Notes under the pieces: generated by a model | What the model was told of the DNA's origin: nothing | The model's input: the letters and a program-made list of their open reading frames with translations, nothing else | Database searches by the model: none | Position numbers and translations under genes: made by a program | Assembly: GCF_014133895.1 (NCBI RefSeq) | Contig: NC_050729.1 | Coordinates: forward strand, 372,001 to 436,000 | Origin: Torulaspora globosa | Taxonomy: Eukaryota > Ascomycota > Saccharomycetes > Saccharomycetales > Saccharomycetaceae | Direction: 5' to 3' | Length of the DNA: 64,000 nt | Shown: piece by piece, positions 1 to 9,400 of the stretch | How positions within the stretch are numbered: position 1 is the stretch's first letter | How the letters are laid out: each line of letters opens with the position of its first letter

Positions 1-640
1 TGCACTTATTCTTCTCCGAGCTGGGCCTTGCCGCATGTCTGCCCTTCCCGCCGCAGCTGGCACACTTGACAGTCTCGGTCGCCGCAAACCCGGGAGCCAC
101 CCTTCTTATCCTCTGCTTCGAGCCCTGGCCGCCACACGGCCTGCATTCGACCTCGGGAGGCGGCACTACCTGCCCATTGCGTCTGCGCCAGCCTGACCCG
201 CGGCACCGATCGCACACCACGTTCCTCTTCGACTGGAACTTGAAGCTCTTCCCGTTGTAGCAGTCCGCCATAGACACGCTCAACACCACCTGGACGTCTC
301 GAGACCTCTCCGCCTCCGGCTCCTCAAACCCACCGTACCCACCCGGGCCAGACGGCCCAAAGCTGTGGAAGAAGTTCATGAACGCCGCCTCTTCGAACTC
401 ATCTCGACCCGCAAACCCGCTGCCGTCCCCGTACCGATCGTAATGCGCCCTCCTCTCCTCGTCAATCAGAATCTCATGCGCCGCTGTGATCTCTTTGAAC
501 CTGACTTCGCTCTCTTCCCTCAACGACTCGTCGACCACCTTATCCGGATGGTGTTGCAGCGCCAGTTTGCGGTATGCCCGCTTGATCTCTGCCTGTGTAG
601 CATCCGGCGACACCCCCAGCACCTCATACAGCGAGCTCAT
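1..640 (-). CDS. XDJ1: Xdj1-like type I DnaJ/Hsp40 co-chaperone, 5' part only
   Basis: The frame is open from an ATG at 640 to the left edge, so only about 213 N-terminal residues are present (the S. cerevisiae protein is about 459). A J domain comes first, with the HPD motif in QHHPDKV that stimulates Hsp70 ATPase. A Gly/Phe-rich stretch follows (GDGSGFAG to GPGGYGGF). Then the cysteine-rich zinc region begins, with three CxxCxGxG repeats visible (CDRCRGSG, CRPCGGQG, CASCGGKG); the fourth would lie off the window. This order defines a type I (DnaJ/Ydj1-like) Hsp40. Xdj1 is a cytosolic co-chaperone linked to mitochondrial protein import. It is divergent from ALT1, as YLR090W is from YLR089C in S. 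cerevisiae. That neighbour, more than the sequence, separates it from the paralogues YDJ1 and APJ1. Confidence 0.9.
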   Translation of the reverse strand, partial: MSSLYEVLGVSPDATQAEIKRAYRKLALQHHPDKVVDESLREESEVRFKEITAAHEILIDEERRAHYDRYGDGSGFAGRDEFEEAAFMNFFHSFGPSGPGGYGGFEEPEAERSRDVQVVLSVSMADCYNGKSFKFQSKRNVVCDRCRGSGWRRRNGQVVPPPEVECRPCGGQGSKQRIRRVAPGFAATETVKCASCGGKGRHAARPSSEKNKC

Positions 641-1151
641 TGCACCCTACACGCCATCTCTTCTCCAGCAGCCTAGCAAGCACTTCTTCTTTAACACGCC
701 TAACGTCCAAGGCGACACTGCTCATCGCTTGCTACTCGACGGCCCTGCCAGACCGAAACAGGCCCTGCTGGCGCCAGCACCGCCCTCTAGCTTGCCAATT
801 GAGCTACGAACCGCTGGAGGCCGACCTTCTTCTTGTGCTGTGGTCGCAGAATCGGACATCTTGATCCGACCCACGTCCAACGCTGCATAAGACCCCGTCC
901 AGCTAGCTATCCGAGGCATTGAAGATCAATTGATGTTGCTGGACCTCCAGGACAAGAATTGAGACGTATTTAAGAGAGAGACGGTCCCAATGGACCGTCT
1001 CTGTGTCGCAATCGCTAGATAAGGCTGAAATTTCACTAAATTTTTCACTTTGACAGCCTGTTGACTATCGATAGGTGACTAATACCTGGCGAATTGAGGG
1101 AAGTGAGTCGTCTGGCGGTGCTATAAAAGGTTGCTGGTTGGTCGTGGAACG
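641..1151. other. Divergent intergenic region between XDJ1 and ALT1
   Basis: About 510 bp shared by two divergent genes. It holds a perfect 11-bp inverted repeat at 977-1002 with a CGG-N10-CCG core, a 10-bp palindrome CTATCGATAG at 1065-1074, and a TATA element (CTATAAAAGG, 1121-1130). Open frames crossing the left half (for example 486-890 on plus) show no recognisable domain and overlap XDJ1. No tRNA or snoRNA signature was seen. Confidence 0.6.
977..1002. promoter_or_regulatory. Perfect inverted repeat with CGG-N10-CCG core upstream of ALT1
   Basis: AGAGACGGTCC and its reverse complement GGACCGTCTCT are separated by four bases (CAAT). Inside lies CGG (982-984), ten bases, then CCG (995-997). 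Fungal Zn2Cys6 proteins bind inverted CGG triplets with a fixed spacing, and a 10-base gap is the spacing known for Put3, the proline-utilisation activator. The element lies 150 bp upstream of the first ALT1 ATG and about 340 bp upstream of XDJ1, so ALT1 is the likelier target. Binding is an inference. Confidence 0.5.
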
Positions 1152-2783
1152 ATGATTGGGTCAGTATCGGTTGGGCAGCGGTTTGGAATGCTGTTGAGGG
1201 CTTCGGAGATGCCGCATTCGGTGAGAAACAGGCTGCTTGTGGGTTTCGAAAGATTCAATTCCAGTGCTGCTGGGTCTCGTATACATCATATTCATCTCAA
1301 GAATGGTAGGCAGCAGTTCTACCCTGCGGAGAAGCTGGGTCTGGGTGACATCAATGAGAACGTGCTGGAGGCGAAGTACGCCGTGAGAGGAACGATCCCG
1401 ATGCGGGCTGAAGAGCTGCAGGAGCAGTTGCACAAGAATCCCGGGTCGCTGCCCTTTACGAGCATCGTGAGTGCGAACATTGGCAACCCGCAGCAGCTGA
1501 AGCAGAAGCCGTTGAGCTTCTACAGACAGGTGCTGTCGATTCTGCAGCACCCGGAGATCCTGGACCAGGGCAGGGGGGAGCTGGTTGCGAAGGGTGTGTT
1601 TGCAAGAGACGCGATCCGGCGTGCTGAGCGACTCCTGAAAGACGTCGGAGGGTCAGTCGGAGCGTATTCTTCGTCGCAGGGCGTGCTCGGTATCAGGAAA
1701 ACGGTTGCGGAGTTCATTACGAGAAGAGACGGCGGTGAGCCAGCGTACCCGGAGGATATTTATCTGACTGCGGGAGCTTCGGCCGCTGTGTCGTATCTCC
1801 TGTCGATCCTGTGCAAAGGTCGGGAAACAGGCGTGTTGATTCCGATCCCGCAGTACCCGCTTTACACCGCTTCGCTGGCCTTGAACAACTCGCATGCGCT
1901 GCCTTACTACCTAGACGAACGGTCTGGCTGGTCCACAAACACTGAAGAAATCGAGAGCGTCGTCAAGGAGGCGGTGGAGAATGGCATCAGGCCAGCGGTT
2001 CTGGTGGTGATCAATCCAGGTAACCCCACCGGTGCCGTGCTATCGGTAGAGGCGATCGAGGAGATCTTCACTGTCGCGGCCAAGCACGGCATCGTGGTCA
2101 TCGCAGATGAGGTGTACCAGGAAAACGTATTCTCTGGTGCTGAGTTCCACTCGATGAAAAAGATCTTGAGGAAGTTGCAGAAAGAACACCCGGGAATCTA
2201 CGACAATGTGCAATTGGCTTCGTTGCACTCGACTTCAAAGGGTGTGTCTGGCGAATGCGGGCAGAGGGGCGGTTACATGGAACTAGTCGGCTTCAGCCGC
2301 GAGGTAAGACAGGTGGTGCTGAAGCTCGCCTCAATCTCGCTGTGTCCCGTGGTCACCGGACAGGCTTTGGTGGACTTGATGGTGGCACCTCCAAGACTTG
2401 GCGATGAGTCCTACGAAACGGATCGCTTGGAACGTCAGACTATCCACAACGAGTTGGATCGTAGAGCTTCGTTGTTGCACGAGGTCTTCAACTCGTTGGA
2501 GGGAATCGAATGTCAAAAGCCGCAGGGCGCCATGTATCTGTTCCCCAGATTGAAGCTTCCTTATAAGGCTGTGCAAGCTGCACAACATTTGGAAATGACA
2601 CCCGACGAATTTTACTGTCTAAGTCTGCTCGAAGCCACTGGTATCTGTACAGTCCCAGGTTCGGGCTTTGGCCAAGAGCCAGGTACCTACCATTTAAGGA
2701 CTACTTTCTTGGCATCAGGTGTTGAGTGGATCAAGAAATGGGAAGCTTTCCATAAGAGTTTTTATGACCAGTACCGGGATTAA
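1152..2783 (+). CDS. ALT1: Alanine transaminase, probably mitochondrial
   Basis: This PLP enzyme interconverts alanine plus 2-oxoglutarate with pyruvate plus glutamate. From the first ATG (1152) the protein is 543 residues (S. cerevisiae Alt1 about 592, Alt2 about 507). The first 50 or so residues are rich in Arg and Ser and poor in acidic residues, like a mitochondrial presequence. The conserved body starts near FYPAEKLGLGD. The lysine that binds PLP is in HSTSKGVSGE, residue 363. VVINPGNPTGAVLS and ADEVYQENVF are typical of the aminotransferase I/II fold, and the C-terminus ends in YDQYRD as in Alt1/Alt2. Further in-frame ATGs at 1188 and 1209 are possible starts, and a TATA element lies only about 25 bp before 1152. 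The gene sits between XDJ1 (neighbour of ALT1) and FOB1 (neighbour of ALT2), so it is the single pre-duplication copy. Confidence 0.95.
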   Translation: MIGSVSVGQRFGMLLRASEMPHSVRNRLLVGFERFNSSAAGSRIHHIHLKNGRQQFYPAEKLGLGDINENVLEAKYAVRGTIPMRAEELQEQLHKNPGSLPFTSIVSANIGNPQQLKQKPLSFYRQVLSILQHPEILDQGRGELVAKGVFARDAIRRAERLLKDVGGSVGAYSSSQGVLGIRKTVAEFITRRDGGEPAYPEDIYLTAGASAAVSYLLSILCKGRETGVLIPIPQYPLYTASLALNNSHALPYYLDERSGWSTNTEEIESVVKEAVENGIRPAVLVVINPGNPTGAVLSVEAIEEIFTVAAKHGIVVIADEVYQENVFSGAEFHSMKKILRKLQKEHPGIYDNVQLASLHSTSKGVSGECGQRGGYMELVGFSREVRQVVLKLASISLCPVVTGQALVDLMVAPPRLGDESYETDRLERQTIHNELDRRASLLHEVFNSLEGIECQKPQGAMYLFPRLKLPYKAVQAAQHLEMTPDEFYCLSLLEATGICTVPGSGFGQEPGTYHLRTTFLASGVEWIKKWEAFHKSFYDQYRD

Positions 2784-2858
2784 ATCAGCATAAATAAATA
2801 CTTACACTGTTCTTACTAATAAGCAGGGCTAATTTGCTTTTTTTTGGCGCTAGTGATT

Positions 2859-4328
2859 TTATGCTGTTTCGACCTTAGGTGCCAGCCTAAGTCTTTTTTT
2901 CGACGGCGAGATCAGTTCATCATAGAATGATGTTGAGGGCTCCGAAATCTCAGAGCTGGGATGCAGGTCGCCCATTGGTTCATCTTGCACAGTGGTGGGA
3001 CTGTTCTCGCGCCTGTGGCCCCACGCAGCCAAGTCTGAAGGGACAACGGATTGTTCACAATCGGAAAAATCTTCTTCTTCTACGTCCGACTCATCTTCAT
3101 CTGTGTGTTGAGCATCCTTGCTTTCCAAGTATATGAGACCTTTTTTTATATGAACCACGTTCTCTGCAGAGGATTCGTCGATAACCTTTTCCTGCTTCAA
3201 ACTGAACGCTTTAGAGCTCTTAAGATGGCAACTGTAAAGCAAATCACTGGGTATACCAACCGCCAAGGTATTATGAGCCCTGTTAAGGTAATATGGACCG
3301 TATTTCAGGCAATTATTCCAATCGGAAAGACAGTCATCTTTGTGTTCGTTTAGCAGTTTTTTTATCCTCCTTATCCCGTTCGCATGAAATTGGGACGAAT
3401 TGTTGACGCCAAGTCCCAGTTTTAGCCCATATTTCCCACATAAGGCTTCGCAGATATCGAACAAGTCTTGCTTATCCAGTGTGCTCGACTCGAGGTACAC
3501 AGGCAATCGTACCATACTCAGGAGAAAACGACTTATTGCAGAGACTAAATGCTTGAAGCTGGCGTTTTTTAAAGGCTGCAGCCATATAAATCTTGTGTGG
3601 TAGTCCCTGCAGTAAAGCACATGAGAGTACTTGTTCGCTATTACTTCACCATCGAAGGGCTCGAAGATCTCCAAATGCACTCTTTCCAATGGCAGCAACC
3701 CTTTGAACATATTCTTATGCCTGTATTTCTCGATTGGCTTCAAGCTTTGATCTTGATTGCAAACGGAACAATATCTCACGGCCAATTGAGCAAACTCTCG
3801 CGTAATATTCGAGTAAACTTCATTAAGATGTTGATGTAAATGTCTATAACTCATATGGTTATTCATCAGATGAGCACACATGAGAAGGTCAAATATACAG
3901 ACCGGTTCGCAAACTATTCGGTCATTTTTTCTTCGATCTCGCACAACTTGCTTTGTGTCGACATAGTAGCGTCTCTTTAAAGACATATACTTGAAGTCCG
4001 CATTTTCTTTGGACCATTTATCACTATGAGATACTAACGTTTCCGGTGTCAGAGTATTAGTTCGAATCAATTCGTAGATCGGCTGGAGAACTTGACCGTT
4101 TATCGATTCCTGAAACTTGAGGACATCTTTTTCACCTCTTTCCAGAAGTCCCATATTCATATAAGAGTGAGTATATCCTTTATATGATTCTCCAACTGTA
4201 GGGAACAAAAATTGGGTTTTTGCGTCCTCTTCCAAAGAATCATCCAGCATTTCATCTTCTTCATCATGAACCGGGTCATCAAATAGGATATTTCTGCGTC
4301 CTAATCTTGACAGCCTTTCAGCAACCAT
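2859..4328 (-). CDS. FOB1: Replication fork barrier protein Fob1 (domesticated integrase)
   Basis: A 489-residue protein (S. cerevisiae Fob1 about 566). In that species Fob1 binds the rDNA fork barrier, stops replication forks against transcription and controls rDNA copy number in the nucleolus. The start (ATG 4328) fits the family: NILFDD soon after Met, then GESYKGY and LLERGE. An HHCC zinc finger like that of retroviral integrases is visible: H153, H158, C187, C190. The integrase-like core follows from about residue 215 (LPLERVHLEIFEPFDGE). Where active Ty3 integrases have an Asp (WLDISMD), this protein has Glu (HLEIFEP), as I recall for S. cerevisiae Fob1, so strand-transfer activity is not expected. 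The C-terminus is acidic (residues about 400-470) and ends with a basic SPSKKRLRL stretch, a possible nuclear signal. It is convergent with ALT1, matching YDR110W/YDR111C. Confidence 0.95.
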   Translation of the reverse strand: MVAERLSRLGRRNILFDDPVHDEEDEMLDDSLEEDAKTQFLFPTVGESYKGYTHSYMNMGLLERGEKDVLKFQESINGQVLQPIYELIRTNTLTPETLVSHSDKWSKENADFKYMSLKRRYYVDTKQVVRDRRKNDRIVCEPVCIFDLLMCAHLMNNHMSYRHLHQHLNEVYSNITREFAQLAVRYCSVCNQDQSLKPIEKYRHKNMFKGLLPLERVHLEIFEPFDGEVIANKYSHVLYCRDYHTRFIWLQPLKNASFKHLVSAISRFLLSMVRLPVYLESSTLDKQDLFDICEALCGKYGLKLGLGVNNSSQFHANGIRRIKKLLNEHKDDCLSDWNNCLKYGPYYLNRAHNTLAVGIPSDLLYSCHLKSSKAFSLKQEKVIDESSAENVVHIKKGLIYLESKDAQHTDEDESDVEEEDFSDCEQSVVPSDLAAWGHRRENSPTTVQDEPMGDLHPSSEISEPSTSFYDELISPSKKRLRLAPKVETA

Positions 4329-4410
4329 AATATGTGCTACAGCGATGGAGTGTCAATCAACAATCGATCTAGTCTTCTCTCTATATGGTAGTATTATACT
4401 GTTGAACCGA

Positions 4411-4428
4411 GTCGATGAGGTCGATGAG
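4411..4428. repeat. Tandem GTCGATGAG pair in the FOB1 promoter
   Basis: Two abutting copies of GTCGATGAG lie 83-100 bp upstream of the FOB1 ATG. Each contains CGATGAG, the core of the PAC box found at ribosome-biogenesis and polymerase I/III genes, though the full consensus begins GCGATGAG. A TCACGTG site (Cbf1/Pho4-type E-box) follows at 4454-4460. Confidence 0.45.
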
Positions 4429-4494
4429 TTATACCTTCGTCATTACTGGTATGTCACGTGAATTTGCAAGTGAATAGACTAATGAATGAGGACT

Positions 4495-6246
4495 TCACGC
4501 TGTCTTCTTTTCTGGGCTTGATTGGGGGTCTGTGTGCGTATCGAGGGTTGACAGTGTCAGCAGCAGCCAGCTTGGCAGCCAGCCGAGGCAAATGACGAAC
4601 CAAGTCCAACAATTGAGGTCGTTCCAGGCAGCGACCAACCGCGAAAACAGTTCGAAACCCTGCAAATCAGGTTCAACCCAGTTACAAATGAGCCAAAATG
4701 CAATGAAGGGATTGGATAGTAGTAGTAGAAAGACATTTTTTGTTCTGGCACGGACGCTTTGTTGTCCAGTTGGCAACTTTTTGACAAATGTCATGGGAAA
4801 TGCGACAATGCTCATAGCAAAAGCTAATGGGAAGTTCACCATGAGCAGGGATGTGAGTACGAGACTGAAATAGAGGAATGCAATGGTCTTGAGTCTGTAG
4901 GAAAGGGGATCTGCGATGGTAAATGTTCCTTTGACTAAGGATGGCCCGAAGGGGATTAGAAAGCTTGTTAGCAGTAAAGCTTGAGGCGAAGGGTGTCTGA
5001 GGAAAAGCTGGGCTACTGCGAAAGATAAAAATAGCGATGCAGACCATATGAGTAGTCCCAATAGGTTATACTTCGATGACAGAGGGAGCGTCTTGTACCG
5101 ATTATTGATCACAGTGTCCAAAGACGCGATTGCAAAGGATACTGAAAGCACAACGGCACAGGGCAGGTAGCTGCTGATGGAAACAAAATAGCGTGGGGCA
5201 AGTAAAATGTAGAAGAAGAATGATTGGTGGAATTTTTCAAGTAGGTTGTTGATAGATCTGAACATAGCTTCCGGAATACGGCCAAAAGTGGTCACATCGT
5301 GAGCACCGCTTGTTCCGTGAGCCCTCAAGGTCACCGACTGAATTCTCCAGCCGCTGAAGGCTTCGTTGCCATTTATTCTGCGCAACCCTGCCAACGCACC
5401 ATTCTTGATTCCCAAGGCCAAAACTAAAAGCCTGGACCAGAAGTTGTTCTCGGCGATTTTATCGCACGGTACACCATGTAGGGACACTTTCATGCCTTCG
5501 TGCTCGGCAATAGACACAGCTATGTTAACCAAGTCCAAATTGGGTAGCTCGCCGTTGAGGCCCTCGTAGGTGACCTCTACGTGATCGAAATAGTCATTCA
5601 CCCCAGGATAATCCAAAACAATCGCTGCCTCGATTGAGCCACCCGTCAGATCCAACGAACTGTGATAAGCTTCCACCCATGATCTCAGCGCTCCTCCGGG
5701 GTTCTCGGGAAACACTACGATGATGTTCTTGGACCACACAGGCCAGCGAGAAAAGAATCTGGTCAATGCAATTCCCAAAGAGACGCCACTGACGTTATCG
5801 ACGCCATCGGCATTCTTCCACGGGACGGTGAGTAACATCGCTTCGGTTCCATCGCCTCTTGACGCATGTAGAACCCCATACAGTGTATCGCCTCGTTCTT
5901 CATCGCGATACGTTGTTGTCTTGACACCAAATTCCCTCAGCCAGCCTGCAACATTCTCATTTCTTCCCAAAATCGTGGCATTTGAATCGACCAGCTTCTC
6001 AATCTGCGTACGATATCCTCTCAACAGATTCCATTCAGTCTCCCTGAAGTAGCTGTACGCCTGCGACGGCATGAGAGCATTTTCTGAGATGTAAGTCCGT
6101 GTATACCGTCCCTCCAATGGAAGAGATGCCATCCAGCACACACTCACCAACGCGCAAAGCACTGATAGTAGAGGCAATGCCGCAAGTATCTTGGGCAAAA
6201 TCCCTGCATCGACCACCCTTCTATACAATCTGCTAATAAGCGACAT
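4495..6246 (-). CDS. GAA1: GPI transamidase complex subunit Gaa1
   Basis: A 583-residue membrane protein (S. cerevisiae Gaa1 about 614) of the endoplasmic reticulum complex that replaces the C-terminal signal of a precursor protein with a GPI anchor. One hydrophobic segment near residues 20-45 precedes a large lumenal domain related to M28 peptidases, including RTYISENALMPSQAYSYF, AMLLTVPWKNADGVDNVSG and a GTSGAHDVTTFGR segment. Several hydrophobic helices fill the C-terminal 230 residues, as in the family. The short cytosolic tail ends in SPEKKTA; a KK near the end could help ER retention. The start at 6246 is the first ATG, directly before a basic then hydrophobic stretch. The gene is divergent from CSF1 over 171 bp, as YLR088W is from YLR087C. 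Confidence 0.95.
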   Translation of the reverse strand: MSLISRLYRRVVDAGILPKILAALPLLSVLCALVSVCWMASLPLEGRYTRTYISENALMPSQAYSYFRETEWNLLRGYRTQIEKLVDSNATILGRNENVAGWLREFGVKTTTYRDEERGDTLYGVLHASRGDGTEAMLLTVPWKNADGVDNVSGVSLGIALTRFFSRWPVWSKNIIVVFPENPGGALRSWVEAYHSSLDLTGGSIEAAIVLDYPGVNDYFDHVEVTYEGLNGELPNLDLVNIAVSIAEHEGMKVSLHGVPCDKIAENNFWSRLLVLALGIKNGALAGLRRINGNEAFSGWRIQSVTLRAHGTSGAHDVTTFGRIPEAMFRSINNLLEKFHQSFFFYILLAPRYFVSISSYLPCAVVLSVSFAIASLDTVINNRYKTLPLSSKYNLLGLLIWSASLFLSFAVAQLFLRHPSPQALLLTSFLIPFGPSLVKGTFTIADPLSYRLKTIAFLYFSLVLTSLLMVNFPLAFAMSIVAFPMTFVKKLPTGQQSVRARTKNVFLLLLSNPFIAFWLICNWVEPDLQGFELFSRLVAAWNDLNCWTWFVICLGWLPSWLLLTLSTLDTHTDPQSSPEKKTA

Positions 6247-6417
6247 TTGGCCTCTATTGCAACCTCTTTGGCTTTTCTAACTGTCTTCAGTAGCTTAGCT
6301 CTCTTAACTGGCTAACTATTGCATCCGCGAGTCAATTATAGCTAGTGGATAAGCAGAACAAACTACAACACAAGGCAGAGAGAATGACACAAGTCCCCAT
6401 AAAAGAGACTGCAAGCT

Positions 6418-9400
6418 ATGGATGCCCAATCTCAGTTCATAAAGGTTTCTCTCAATGCTGGGAACTTCAGCTGGGTTTTTTTGGTTGATTGGGCGCTGCT
6501 ATGTGTGGTGTCACTGACGGTGATATTTTACTTGGGCAGGCTGTTTGCGTATGCTATTACGCTCATATTGGAATGGTTGCTGTGGAGGCGATGGCATGTC
6601 AAGGTGAGCGTGGAGTCGGTACGAATAGCACCTTTAAGCGGGAGCATCGTATTCAAAAACCTTTGCATTATTAATAGAGACTACACAGTGTCGATCCTTA
6701 AAGGAAGCATAGCATGGAGGTACTGGGAATTTACCACTAGACGTTCACAGTACGAGATATTACAGCGGGAAAGTCCAGAGGACGGTGAGGAAGCGGATGT
6801 AAATTCGGTGAAGAATCTCAAGCTGCCGTGCAGGTTTTTGCTAAGCTGTGAAGGGTTCGAAATGTTCATGTATAATAGAACGGTTGCATATGATAATATC
6901 ATAAGGCTTTTCTCTAAGGATGAGAAGGTTCAATTTGAGAAGTTTTTGGATGACCAGCAGATCTCGCAGTTATCGAGTACAGATAGCGAGGGAAATGGAG
7001 ACAAAGATCTTTCGGAGAGTTTGGCGTCATCGGAAACATCTAATGCTACGGGGACGAATGATAGAGTTTTCGACGAAATTTTTGGGAAGCAGAAGTCGTT
7101 GTTTATGCGGCTTCTGCCCTTGGACGTGGAGTTGCACAAGGGTTCATTTGTGCTGGGCAACAAATTCACTCCAAGTCTGCTCGTTGCAAGTTATAGTAAA
7201 GCTCAAGGTGTCGTAGACCTCTGTCTGCCGAGAGAAAAGCTGGACTTATATGGAATGAAGTTCCAAGTGGATTACAGAGACGTTGACGTCTCGATAAAAC
7301 AAAATATAGCATACGAGCGCAAAAAGAGCACATTCAAGAGCGGTAAGCTTCCCAAGCTATGGAGAAGATTCTTACAAACCGTGTACAACCCGCTGTTGAA
7401 AAGATGGCACAGCCATAGAATGCAGCATGACGATCACTTCTTGCAGAGATGGAAAGGGCTTTCCCTATACAAGGGCCGGACTCGCGATAAGGACCAGGAA
7501 GACCTGGATAATTTGCATTACGATTTTGCGAGTCATGAGTACGCGCGGGTGAGCAGTGTACTAAAAAGTGCTAGGACAGTAGTAACATACGAGTATGATA
7601 TACCAGGGATCGTACCCCACGGAGCGCATGCTACTTTAGATGGTCCAGATGTTGGCAACAGTGGTGCCCCTCCGGAATATGCCCTAGATTTTCAGTTGCA
7701 TGGGGCGACTTTGTGCTATGGTCCTTGGGCACACAGGCAGATTCAACACTTACAAAAATTATTATCGCCCATTGTAGCAAAATCATCGAAACCTGTAAAA
7801 ACGTTAAGTCCTGGATCAAGAAGGATATACACCGTCTTTAAGACCACATTTACTGTCCTCGAAGATTCAAGCTGGCGTATACCGACAAGAGAAAGAAGTA
7901 AGGATCAGGAATTTCTTAAGCATTATCGAGAAACGAGGGAGGATTATAGGCCTTTTGGGTGGCTTGATTTGAAATTCGCTAATGGATCTCTTGGTAGCGT
8001 AACAACAACATTATGTCCCACCGAGGAGGGCTTCCCCAACAAGATGACAATTCACTTCGTGGATCTGGAGGCTATTTCAAGTGTTAATCATGATAGGCTA
8101 TTAAAATGTCAGGTTTTCGATGTTCTAGGTGATCTGGGATATCCCCTTGGCTGGAATAGTGACACGACATGGGCGATAGAGCTTACGTCTGCCCAGCTTG
8201 AAACGTTCCTATTGAGAGAGCACATTACGCTGATCGCTGATGTCTTTTCGGACTTTTCATCTGGAGAGCCAACACCATATGAGCTCTTTAGACCCTTTGT
8301 TTACGATATCAGATGGGCAATTAAGGGTTATTCGCTATACTTGAATGTTAATGATCACAACATTGTCAATAATCCCTTAGACTTCAACGAGAATTGCTAT
8401 CTGTCTTTGCATGGCGAGGATCTTTCCATTGATGTTACGGTTCCTAATAACTCAATTACCGGAACGATCACTGAAGTCTCTTATCAAATCTCGACTTCGA
8501 TGTTTCGACTGCAGCTGAACACACCCCCTTGGAATACTCTCAATGAATTCATGGCGAACAAGGAAGTAGGGAGATCTTATGATTTCACTGTACGAGGAGT
8601 ATACATTTTCTTCTCTGAACTGGACATTGAAAATGTCGACACAGTATCTGTCGAATGCTCAAGCATGGGGACAACGCTGCATTGTTATGGGTTTGTGATG
8701 AGATATCTGATGAATGTCAAGATGAATTATTTCGGTGATTTCTTCAACTTCATCACGTCAGAAGAGTATACAGGTGTTATTCAGGCTAAAGAAACTCAGA
8801 ATCTTGCTGAATTGCAGCAAGAATCGCTCCGAGATGGAGATGGCTCAACTTTCAATACTACCGAAACAAAAGGGCAGGCCCAGAACGTAAGGAATAATCC
8901 TCCTTTCAAAAGATCAGCTGTTAAGCGGAACACAAATGAAACGGATATCTGGTTCGTCTTTTCTGTATGGGAGGGAGCTCTTGTATTACCGGAGACTCTT
9001 TATAATTGTGATCCCTGCATTGTTTTGCACTTTGGTGAGCTGACCGTTGATTTGAGGAGTTGTAATTATTACATGGATTTGCTGGCAACTATGAATAATA
9101 CATCAATAAAGCGATATGTGTCTCGGCAACCACATGAAATTTTTGAACTGATACACAAAAATAATGGCCGCTTCGAGCAGGAACACGGATCATTGTCCAC
9201 TTTGACCATTCATGGTCACAGGATGTATGGCTTGCCGCCCAAGGAGCCTACATACTTTTGTCAGTGGGGAATCGATATTGACAACCTCGTTATTCGCTCA
9301 GACGCGGAATTTGCAAAGGGTTTTTTCACACTGTTCAGTGGTATTGCCTTCGGATACAGTAATCTTGAGAATACTTTACTGTACGACGTCGAAGCTCCCG

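Noticed and set aside
486..919. Several frames of 65-134 codons around XDJ1 and its promoter.
   Set aside because: They overlap the clear J-domain gene or its promoter in other phases and look random.
1131..1151. Upstream extension of ALT1 from TTG at 1131.
   Set aside because: Not an ATG, and it falls directly at the TATA element. The first ATG is 1152.
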